Below, piece after piece: positions 16,192-22,523 of a stretch of DNA of 22,523 nt. The number at the start of each line of letters is the position of its first letter. Within the stretch, counting starts at the first letter, position 1. The translations under genes were made by a program, and so were the position numbers. Origin of the DNA: an uncultured Blautia sp. GTDB lineage: Bacteria; Bacillota; Clostridia; Lachnospirales; Lachnospiraceae. The notes under the pieces are model-generated. The model saw only the letters and a program-made list of their open reading frames with translations. It ran no database searches and was not told where the DNA came from. Location of the stretch: assembly GCF_947654165.1 (NCBI RefSeq), contig NZ_CANTKB010000041.1, positions 1 through 22,523 on the forward strand, in the 5' to 3' direction.

Positions 16192-16905
16192 ATGGAAATG
16201 AATCACATTTTAATCGTAGAAGACGACAAAGACATACGGGAAGGGGTTGGAATCTATCTAAAGAGCCAGGGCTACCAGGTATTTATGGCATCTGACGGGA
16301 TCGAGGGGCTGGAAACTCTGGAAAAAGAAGAGATCCATCTGGCTATTGTAGATATTATGATGCCCCGTATGGACGGCATTACCATGACCATGAAGCTGCG
16401 GGAAAAATACGATTTCCCGGTCATTATGCTTTCTGCAAAATCAGAGGAAGTAGACAAAGTCATGGGCTTGAATATCGGTGCAGATGATTATGTCACCAAG
16501 CCATTCACGCCTATGGAACTTATGGCCAGAGTAAATTCTCAGATGCGCAGATATAAGCGTTTCATGGAAAAGCTTCAGGCTCAGGAACAGGCTCAGACAG
16601 ACACCATTTATACCATGGGAGGTCTTGAGGTAAATGAGAATACCTTTGAGGTAAGGGTGGACGATGTTCCTGTGAAAATGACTCCCATGGAGTTTAAAAT
16701 CTTATTGCTTCTTATAAAAAATCCTGGAAGGGTATTCTCTGCAGACGAAATCTATGAACGTGTCTGGAATGAGCGGGCAGTAAACACAGAAACCGTTATG
16801 GTCCATGTGCGGAACATCCGCGAAAAAATTGAGATCAATCCAAAGGAACCAAAATATTTAAAGGTGGTGTGGGGAGTTGGATACAAAATTGAAAAATTAT
16901 CGTAA
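16192..16905 (+). CDS. OmpR/PhoB-family response regulator
   Basis: Two-component transcription regulator of 237 residues, resembling VanR-type regulators. The receiver domain (1-118) has the acidic pair in ILIVEDDKD (11-12), phospho-acceptor Asp54 in VDIMMPRMDG, switch Ser81 in MLSAKS and Lys103 in YVTKPFTP. A linker (about 120-138) rich in Gln/Glu leads to a winged-helix domain with MTPMEFKILLLLIKNPGRVFS and VMVHVRNIREKIE, then VWGVGYKI at the end. AGGAG lies about 9 nt before the ATG. The 85 bp between the aroC terminator and this gene contain several TTAC/ACTTT stretches but no promoter I can place firmly. It overlaps the kinase gene, so the two form a standard pair. VanR likeness does not imply vancomycin resistance; no vanHAX genes are present. 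Confidence 0.94.
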   Translation: MEMNHILIVEDDKDIREGVGIYLKSQGYQVFMASDGIEGLETLEKEEIHLAIVDIMMPRMDGITMTMKLREKYDFPVIMLSAKSEEVDKVMGLNIGADDYVTKPFTPMELMARVNSQMRRYKRFMEKLQAQEQAQTDTIYTMGGLEVNENTFEVRVDDVPVKMTPMEFKILLLLIKNPGRVFSADEIYERVWNERAVNTETVMVHVRNIREKIEINPKEPKYLKVVWGVGYKIEKLS

Positions 16906-19123
16906 TCTTAAAGTATTTATCATCGGGCTGGTCATTCTTCTGCCTTCCCTGGCAATGATGATCTTACGCCCTCATTATATTCAGCAGGAACAGCAAGGGT
17001 CAGAAGATTTTAATTATTCTTATGACAGCATCAGTTCTTATCTGGTAGAAGCCATCTATGTGCTCCACGGAGAAGAAATGCAAAACGAAAGCAGCACCGC
17101 ACTGACTCCTTATGATATCTTCTTCTCTTCCGGCAAGGTATCACAGACCGAAAAGAAAAAGGAACAACCCACAGAAGAAGATTATGAAGAAGATGAAGGA
17201 TATGATTCCGAAGGAAATGCCGCTGATGCTATTTTTAACCAGTATGAGGAATGGTGTGGTGATTTCTCTAATCTCCGCTCCTACCTGGAATACGAAGTCA
17301 TAGATGAAAACGAAAACATCATTGACAGCAACCGTGCCAAGGGAAATTCTGCTCCTTTATATGACGCCCTTGGCTGGGCAACCTTAAACGGAAGCAAAGA
17401 CTATGGCCATTATGCCTTTATTGCTGCTGTAGAATATGGAGCCAATGGAAATATTGTTTCTACCAGCTTCCTCTCTCATGAAACGACCAATGCATCACAG
17501 ATTCTGAATGAAACAGCAAAAGAAAATCCGACAGAATCCTACAAATATGACTTCGGTTTTAACAAAACATTCCAGAATCCCAAAAACAAAATTTATTGTT
17601 TTGCCATGACAAAAGACTCTCTGGAATCTTTTACCAATATGTATCCCGGAATGTTCGCAGAGGAATACCAGGATTACTCCGGTTCCGGCGGTGCTGATCT
17701 GCTGATTGTATTTCTGACTCTTCTGGCTGCTGTGGCTCTTGCTGCTTTCTTCCTTCCATATGCAAAAGTATTAGAGACAGGAAACGAAAAAATCTTCCGG
17801 GTTCCGTTTGAAATTGTGGCGGTCATCGGATGCAGCGTCTTCGGATTCTCTGTTTCCATCGCGGCGGATCTCAGCACCTTTACCAGACAGGCTATCTACT
17901 CTGTCCTGACAAGCTTAAATATACCCCACAGTGTTGCACTTGGCATGCAATATATATGGGGACTCATCGGATGGCTGACCGTATTTGCCTTATGTTACTG
18001 GACTGTAAGCTGCCTTCGTGCCATCTTCACTATGGGACCCATGCAGTATCTGCGAGAACGTGTGATCCTCTACCGCATCTGGCCATGGCTTTGCCGTACC
18101 TCCAGACGTGTTTATGACAGTCTGCTTCATGCAGACCTTACAGGAAATACAAACCGGGTTCTGTTAAAGATTGTACTGATCAATTTCATTATCCTGGGAT
18201 TTATCAGCATGATGTGGTTCTGGGGCATTGGAGCCCTGGTGGTTTATTCCATTGTTTTATTCTATCTGCTGCAAAAATATCTGAAAAAAATCCAGGAACA
18301 GTATAAGCTTCTGCTGGAAGCAACAAATGAACTGGCAAAAGGAAACTTAAACGGTACTATTCCGGAAGATCTGGGCGTTTTTGAACCATTCCGGGATGAA
18401 ATAGATAAAATTCAGACAGGATTTAAAAAAGCCGTAGAGGAAGAAGTAAAAAGTACCAGAATGAAAACCGATTTAATCACCAATGTGTCTCATGACTTAA
18501 AAACACCACTTACTGCCATTATCACTTATGTGGATTTACTGAAAAAAGAAGATCTCACAGAAGAAGAACGCAGCAAATACATCGGCATTCTGGATCAGAA
18601 GGCTAACCGTCTGAAAATCCTCATCGAAGATTTGTTTGAAGTGAGCAAAGCCACCAGCAAAGCAATCACTTTAAATATCGTAGATGTAGACATTGTGAGC
18701 CTTCTGCGTCAGGTGAAGCTGGAACTTCAGGACAAAATCGATGCCACGGATCTGATTTTCCGCTGGCAGCTTCCGGAAGAAAAAATCGTGCTTCCTCTGG
18801 ACAGCCAGAGAACCTACCGGGTATTTGAAAACCTGATTGTCAACATTACCAAATATGCCATGCCTCATTCCAGGGCGTATATTACCATGGAAAATACAGA
18901 AAATCATGTAAAGATTTCTATGAAAAATATCTCCGCCACAGAACTGGACTTTAACCCAAGTGAAATCACGGAACGTTTTGTCCGGGGAGATGCATCCCGA
19001 AATACGGAGGGAAGCGGCCTGGGTCTTGCTATTGCCAAAAGCTTTACAGAACTCCAGGGCGGACGCCTGGAAATCTCCACAGATGCTGATTTATTTACTG
19101 TCGAAATAACCTTTCTAAAATAA
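16889..19123 (+). CDS. Large multi-pass sensor histidine kinase
   Basis: Partner kinase of the preceding regulator. A frame is open from TTG 16877, but the GGGGAG ribosome site directly touches that codon; TTG 16889 lies 12 nt after it, so I take 16889 (744 residues; numbers here count from 16877). Layout: membrane helix at 11-30; extracytoplasmic domain of about 240 residues with an acidic stretch at 97-112; helices at about 273-293, 311-331, 355-378, 428-449 and 451-466; HAMP-like linker to about 520; HisKA with phospho-acceptor His539 in NVSHDLKTPLTAI; ATPase domain with N-box-like ENLIVNITKYA, F-box-like ITERFVRGD and G2 GSGLGLAIAKS. The usual DxGxG G1 box is replaced by MKNISATELD, as in a number of Firmicute kinases. 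The signal is unknown. Confidence 0.93.
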   Translation: MKNYRNLKVFIIGLVILLPSLAMMILRPHYIQQEQQGSEDFNYSYDSISSYLVEAIYVLHGEEMQNESSTALTPYDIFFSSGKVSQTEKKKEQPTEEDYEEDEGYDSEGNAADAIFNQYEEWCGDFSNLRSYLEYEVIDENENIIDSNRAKGNSAPLYDALGWATLNGSKDYGHYAFIAAVEYGANGNIVSTSFLSHETTNASQILNETAKENPTESYKYDFGFNKTFQNPKNKIYCFAMTKDSLESFTNMYPGMFAEEYQDYSGSGGADLLIVFLTLLAAVALAAFFLPYAKVLETGNEKIFRVPFEIVAVIGCSVFGFSVSIAADLSTFTRQAIYSVLTSLNIPHSVALGMQYIWGLIGWLTVFALCYWTVSCLRAIFTMGPMQYLRERVILYRIWPWLCRTSRRVYDSLLHADLTGNTNRVLLKIVLINFIILGFISMMWFWGIGALVVYSIVLFYLLQKYLKKIQEQYKLLLEATNELAKGNLNGTIPEDLGVFEPFRDEIDKIQTGFKKAVEEEVKSTRMKTDLITNVSHDLKTPLTAIITYVDLLKKEDLTEEERSKYIGILDQKANRLKILIEDLFEVSKATSKAITLNIVDVDIVSLLRQVKLELQDKIDATDLIFRWQLPEEKIVLPLDSQRTYRVFENLIVNITKYAMPHSRAYITMENTENHVKISMKNISATELDFNPSEITERFVRGDASRNTEGSGLGLAIAKSFTELQGGRLEISTDADLFTVEITFLK

Positions 19124-19129
19124 TAGATA

Positions 19130-19199
19130 ATGCCGCCTTACATCCCTGAAAAATCCATTCTGCAGATGGTATTCAGAGATTGTAAGGCGGCATTTTTTT
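19130..19199 (+). terminator. Rho-independent terminator after the histidine kinase
   Basis: ATGCCGCCTTACA (19130-19142) pairs perfectly with TGTAAGGCGGCAT (19181-19193), followed by a seven-T run. The 38-nt loop can itself pair (CTGA/TCAG and CCAT/ATGG). On the minus strand the tail is only moderately U-rich, so it may also end the converging hydrolase operon, with lower efficiency. Confidence 0.92.
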
Positions 19200-19509
19200 A
19201 TTCAATAATGGTAATCTGACACATTTTCATAGCTTCCAGAGCATTTTTGTGGCTTTCCGGTGTCACTCCGGCACAGCAGGATGCATCCACGCTGATTTTT
19301 GCTTCCGGTAAGGAAGATTTCTTCCCTCCTGAGTCAGAAGATAATTCTGATGGTGGGTATCTTTGGTAAAAATCACATCTTTTCCACATTCTTTCGCTTT
19401 CTTTACCTTCTTAACCACATGATCCACAATATTCTGTGCTTCTTTTGTGCCTAAGGCCCGTCCACAAAATCCTTCTGCATATCAATCACTACCAGTAATT
19501 CTTTCATCC
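19198..19509 (-). pseudogene. pncA: Decayed nicotinamidase (isochorismatase family)
   Basis: From ATG 19509 the frame reads MKELLVVIDMQKDFVDG and then stops. Restoring one base in the C run at 19457-19459 brings in ALGTKEAQNIVDHVVKK and VIFTKDTHHQNYLLTQEG, typical of clostridial PncA. After GRNLP (about 19310) the sequence jumps, in a third frame, to PEAKISVDASCCAGVTP and the normal C terminus ending TIIE. Roughly 80 residues are missing, including the segments that carry the catalytic Lys and Cys; the catalytic Asp (VVIDMQ) and the metal-binding DTHH remain. The gene therefore has a one-base frameshift plus an internal deletion and cannot make an active enzyme. PncA converts nicotinamide to nicotinate for NAD salvage, so that step must be done elsewhere or is lost. 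Confidence 0.88.
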
Positions 19510-19520
19510 TCTCTATCTTC

Positions 19521-20186
19521 TCACATATGTACTTTTTTCTTTATTTCTTCCCAGAACTGTCTTCCCTGGAAAATCATCAGACCAGCCAGAATCAATGCAG
19601 ACACAGCCCCACAGACAACACAGGGAATCCTCATGGTAAGCCATCCTGTAACCAGCAAAAGCATCTGAAGCAGTCCGGCACTGCATGCCAGAATGTAATA
19701 GATCATATAATAGGCTGCCGGCAGTTTCATCACCCGCACCATCACCGTCAGAATCGGAAAGACCAGTAAAATCACAATGGGAACTGCATATTCCAACGCC
19801 CATCCCCGATACCCGGTAAGAAAATCCCAAAAAAGAAATATCCCCCACAAAAGTACCATCTGCCATAAAGTGTTTTTCAGTAAATTTCTCCGTTTCCTTA
19901 TTCCCACAGCCGTGAGGATCCACATACAGGCAACTGCCGCTGCCACAAACCCTGCCCAAAAAACTTGCGATTTTAAAATCAGATTTCCTGCAAATCCAAG
20001 GATCACCATTGCCACGCACACAAAAGTAAAAATCTTAAATCCCAATTCAATTGCCGAAGTTGTCCTGGTCACATCCGGAAACATCTGTCCATCCGGATCT
20101 GGCTCACCCTCAAGAGCCCCCTGACAAAGAGGGCAGCGTCTCGCCGGAGTTTCAATCCAGGCTTTACATCTCTTGCAGTACTGCAT
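19521..20186 (-). CDS. Zinc-ribbon multi-pass membrane protein
   Basis: A 221-residue protein with an N-terminal zinc ribbon, CKRC and CPLC (Cys 4, 7, 18 and 21), an acidic linker (GEPDPDGQMFPD), then about six hydrophobic helices from residue 46 to 210 and a basic tail ending EEIKKKVHM. A frame is open further upstream, but the ATG at 20186 is preceded by GGGAGGAAC and directly starts the zinc ribbon, so I use it. That ATG is one base after the acyltransferase stop codon, which points to coupled translation. It resembles uncharacterised Lachnospiraceae proteins labelled DUF6320/zinc-ribbon membrane protein (from memory, not searched). Function unknown; the co-expressed acyltransferase and hydrolase suggest a shared lipid- or envelope-related task. 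Confidence 0.8.
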   Translation of the reverse strand: MQYCKRCKAWIETPARRCPLCQGALEGEPDPDGQMFPDVTRTTSAIELGFKIFTFVCVAMVILGFAGNLILKSQVFWAGFVAAAVACMWILTAVGIRKRRNLLKNTLWQMVLLWGIFLFWDFLTGYRGWALEYAVPIVILLVFPILTVMVRVMKLPAAYYMIYYILACSAGLLQMLLLVTGWLTMRIPCVVCGAVSALILAGLMIFQGRQFWEEIKKKVHM

Positions 20187-20187
20187 G

Positions 20188-21462
20188 TCAGGTTCCTCCC
20201 TTCTCTGCATTCCAGGAAATGATCCGTACCTCAGTTCCCTTTTCCGTAAGCATTCGGAAAAAATTCTTTTCCACCGTGCTCTCTGCATAACAAGAAGTAA
20301 AACTAATGGTCAGATTATCCTCAAAAGAGCAGGCACAGATTTCCATCTTTGGGGTGGTGGTATAGAAATCAAACCAGTCTATATACGCTCTGCATTCCTG
20401 CGGCATGGAGATCTTGCCGATATTAGAAAATACCGCTGTTCCGTTCCCGGAAGATACCATGGCACCTACCTGCATTCCCCAAAGTTTCACCGGAAGCGGC
20501 AAAATACGCATAAACGGATTCTTTTCCATACGCATAAAACCATTCATTCTGGCAGCAATCCGCTCCGGGGTAAGTTCTTCCTTGAAAAATTTTGTTGTAA
20601 AGGCAATCACATCTTCCAGCTCGTTGCTCTGTTTCGAAAAATCATAGCCAATATCAATCCATCCAAAAAAATTTCGTACCGAATCCGAAGGAAAATAATT
20701 CCTGAGATTTACAGGAATCATCAGTGCCACCGGCTTTTTCTTCTGTTTCTCTCTCATATCCTTTGCAATGGCACATAGATACACTGCGGTAAGATACACG
20801 CTCAAAGTCGCTCCGTAGGATTTGGCTGTGCTGAGCAGTTCTTTGACCGACAGAATTCCCTCTGTAAGATGAATGGTATTGTACTCTGTTTTTCTGTATT
20901 TTAACTGATGTGCTTTATATTTTGGTATTTTAATCCCTTTTCCCTGATCGGAATAATATTTTTCAAAACTATCCTCTGAGAGTTCTGCCTTTGTGGCATC
21001 AAATTGCACCTGCTGAGGGGACCCCTGGATTTTCTCCGGGTACTTCTCCTTCAGATAATAAAAAACCAGAGATTTCACAAACTGCATAGCCCCTGTTCCA
21101 TCCGTCAGGGCATGATATGTTTCAAAATTGATCCTTTTCTTGTAATAAGTGACCTCAAAAAGAAGATTCTTCTGATCCCGGAAATAAATCTGACTGCAAG
21201 GCGGCCGGCTCTCTTCTCTCACCACTGGTCTTAAGTGAGTCTCTTCCAGATAATTCCAGAACATCCCCACACGAAGCACACATAAAAACAAAGAAAAATC
21301 CTCCACACACAGATCAAGAGCCTTCTGCAGCTTCACAGGATCCACCGTTTCCTTTAACTGACAGGAAATCCGAAAAACTCGTTCATCCTTTTTCCCACTG
21401 GTAGCCGGAAAAATTTTTGCCGTATTTTCCAGAGACCTCCAGTTCCTTCTCCTTCCATGCAT
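20188..21462 (-). CDS. HxxxDG acyltransferase (alcohol acetyltransferase/condensation-like)
   Basis: A 424-residue protein of the CoA-dependent acyltransferase/condensation superfamily. The active-site motif is visible as FETYHALTDGTGAMQFV with His117 and Asp121 (HxxxDG). The C-terminal half has PVNLRNYFPSDSVRNFFGW, similar to the latch region of this fold, and AVFSNIGKISMP. No carrier-protein or adenylation domain is attached, so it is more like PapA5/alcohol acetyltransferase enzymes, which esterify a small alcohol or a lipid, than a peptide-synthetase module. Acyl donor and acceptor are unknown. It lies 17 bp after the hydrolase gene and one base before the zinc-ribbon gene. No signal peptide or membrane helix was seen; it is expected to be cytoplasmic. 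Confidence 0.83.
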   Translation of the reverse strand: MHGRRRNWRSLENTAKIFPATSGKKDERVFRISCQLKETVDPVKLQKALDLCVEDFSLFLCVLRVGMFWNYLEETHLRPVVREESRPPCSQIYFRDQKNLLFEVTYYKKRINFETYHALTDGTGAMQFVKSLVFYYLKEKYPEKIQGSPQQVQFDATKAELSEDSFEKYYSDQGKGIKIPKYKAHQLKYRKTEYNTIHLTEGILSVKELLSTAKSYGATLSVYLTAVYLCAIAKDMREKQKKKPVALMIPVNLRNYFPSDSVRNFFGWIDIGYDFSKQSNELEDVIAFTTKFFKEELTPERIAARMNGFMRMEKNPFMRILPLPVKLWGMQVGAMVSSGNGTAVFSNIGKISMPQECRAYIDWFDFYTTTPKMEICACSFEDNLTISFTSCYAESTVEKNFFRMLTEKGTEVRIISWNAEKGGT

Positions 21463-21479
21463 GGTCCTTCACCTCTCCC

Positions 21480-22457
21480 TCATGCCAAAAATTCATTGAC
21501 ATAATCATACACCTCCCGTACCCCCTGGTACAGAGGTTCTAACAAAAAAAATCCATGAATCGTCTGGGAGATCCGATGATGCACCACCTGACTTCCCGCC
21601 TCTTTTAATCGTCTCGCAAACTCCTCACCCTCATCCCGGAGCGGGTCAAATTCTGCTGTGATGATCAGGGTTCTAGGCAGTCCTGAAAGATTCTCTTCGA
21701 TAAGAGGCGCAAAATAAGGGTTTTCCCTGTCCTCCGGTCTCCCCTGATAATACTCCAGATAATCCACCATATTTTGTCTGGTTAGCAGATAATCCTGTCC
21801 GTTTTCCATCACCGAAGGAAATCCATTGTTCTCTTCATAATTATTGTTCAAACAGGGATAAATAAGAATCTGATTTTCAGGGAGAAATTCTCCTCTGTCT
21901 CTCGCCATCAGAGAAACGGCTGCCGCAAGATTCCCTCCCGCACTGTCCCCCATCAGGGTAATGGCTTCCGGCTCTGCATTCAAAATGCTCTTGTCTGTGA
22001 ACACCGCCTTTGCCACAGCATAGCAATCCTCCACCTGCGTGGGAAATCGCTGTTCCGGTGCAAGTGGATACTCAATGGATACCACCACATGATTGGTATG
22101 CTTTGCCAGATTCCAGCAGACACGGTTATAAGATTCTACACTTTCTGTGACAAACCCTCCTCCATGAATATAGAGAATCACCGGGTAAGAATTATCTCCC
22201 ATAGTGGCTGTATCAATAGCCTCATTGTTCTTCTGAAGCTCCTGAATATCCACCGTATCGTAAGATTCCTCGTTTGGAAAGTAGATCCGGATGGGAATCT
22301 CCCTCTCATCACGATAAATCTTCGTATCCAGGGTACGGTAAAAAGGCTTAAACGGATCTAAAAGCTTCAGGTTCATAATCCGCCTGGATTTCTGTACATC
22401 CAGTTTCGTATCCGGGTCGGAAAGTGCTTTTAAAAACAAGTGCATAGTTTTTGTCAT
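21480..22457 (-). CDS. Alpha/beta hydrolase, hormone-sensitive lipase-type esterase
   Basis: A 325-residue carboxylesterase-like enzyme. The oxyanion motif HGGG is at 98-101 (LYIHGGGFV), the nucleophile Ser172 in MGDSAGGN, the acid probably Asp271 in TAEFDPLRDEG, and the His301 in QTIHGFF. This is the HSL/Aes (alpha/beta hydrolase fold-3) signature. A stretch of about 25 polar residues (66-90) before the HGGG strand looks like an insertion. There is no signal peptide, so it should be cytoplasmic and act on short-chain esters. AGGAG lies about 8 nt before the ATG. It leads the operon with the acyltransferase, an enzyme of opposite chemistry (ester formation). Promoter: only a weak TTTACC/TACACT pair with a 19-bp gap (22472-22502) is seen. 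Confidence 0.9.
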   Translation of the reverse strand: MTKTMHLFLKALSDPDTKLDVQKSRRIMNLKLLDPFKPFYRTLDTKIYRDEREIPIRIYFPNEESYDTVDIQELQKNNEAIDTATMGDNSYPVILYIHGGGFVTESVESYNRVCWNLAKHTNHVVVSIEYPLAPEQRFPTQVEDCYAVAKAVFTDKSILNAEPEAITLMGDSAGGNLAAAVSLMARDRGEFLPENQILIYPCLNNNYEENNGFPSVMENGQDYLLTRQNMVDYLEYYQGRPEDRENPYFAPLIEENLSGLPRTLIITAEFDPLRDEGEEFARRLKEAGSQVVHHRISQTIHGFFLLEPLYQGVREVYDYVNEFLA

Positions 22458-22485
22458 ATAGTTGTTCTCCTAGTGTACTGACCGC

Positions 22486-22515
22486 TTGTAAATAATGGTA
22501 AATATGTGGTATGAT
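22486..22515 (+). promoter_or_regulatory. Possible rightward promoter at the window edge
   Basis: TTGTAA (22486-22491) and TATGAT (22510-22515) are 18 bp apart on the plus strand, diverging from the hydrolase gene. The gene it would serve lies beyond the window. Confidence 0.4.
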
Positions 22516-22523
22516 AAAAGAAA

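Noticed and set aside
20188..21462. Non-ribosomal peptide synthetase condensation module
   Set aside because: The HxxxDG fold is shared, but there are no adenylation or carrier domains in or near the protein.

Overview
The window looks like a chromosomal segment of a low-to-moderate G+C Firmicute, most likely a Lachnospiraceae gut anaerobe (Blautia/Ruminococcus/Dorea type). This is judged from strong AGGAGG-type ribosome sites, A/T-rich spacers with sigma-A promoters, protein family make-up and codon habit; no rRNA or marker gene fixes the genus. I see no tRNA, rRNA, insertion sequence, prophage or CRISPR array.

Layout. (1) 1-4137, minus strand: an L,D-transpeptidase, ddl and murF form a peptidoglycan-precursor operon that starts at a promoter near 4108-4137 and ends at a strong terminator at 127-155. 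(2) 4187-5603, minus: a single aminotransferase gene with its own TTGACA promoter and a terminator. (3) 5691-11187, minus: pabA-pabB-pabC (chorismate to p-aminobenzoate, for folate) followed by a Ca2+-type P-ATPase. The promoter at 11158-11187 is followed by a leader holding a terminator hairpin, so the operon may be attenuated. (4) 11201-12151, minus: an Rpn-family nuclease gene broken by one in-frame TAA. (5) 12152-12767: about 600 bp without a convincing gene, holding a degenerate 52-bp-period array of alternating inverted motifs. (6) 12768-16053, plus: rRNA-methyltransferase-like protein, asparaginase, DUF1294 membrane protein and chorismate synthase as one tight operon. (7) 16192-19123, plus: an OmpR-type response regulator and a large multi-pass histidine kinase, closed by a 13-bp-stem terminator. 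(8) 19198-22457, minus: alpha/beta hydrolase, HxxxDG acyltransferase and a zinc-ribbon membrane protein in a coupled operon, with a decayed nicotinamidase at its 3' end.

How the genes fit together. Chorismate synthase (14950-16053) makes the substrate used by the PabABC proteins (8345-11027). The region 1-4050 supplies and cross-links cell-wall precursors. The hydrolase/acyltransferase/zinc-ribbon trio looks like a functional unit acting on an unknown acylated small molecule or lipid. The least explained element is the 52-bp array between the promoters of the broken nuclease and the methyltransferase operon: two of its five dyads are perfect hairpins with different stem sequences, which suggests that the dyad itself was selected.
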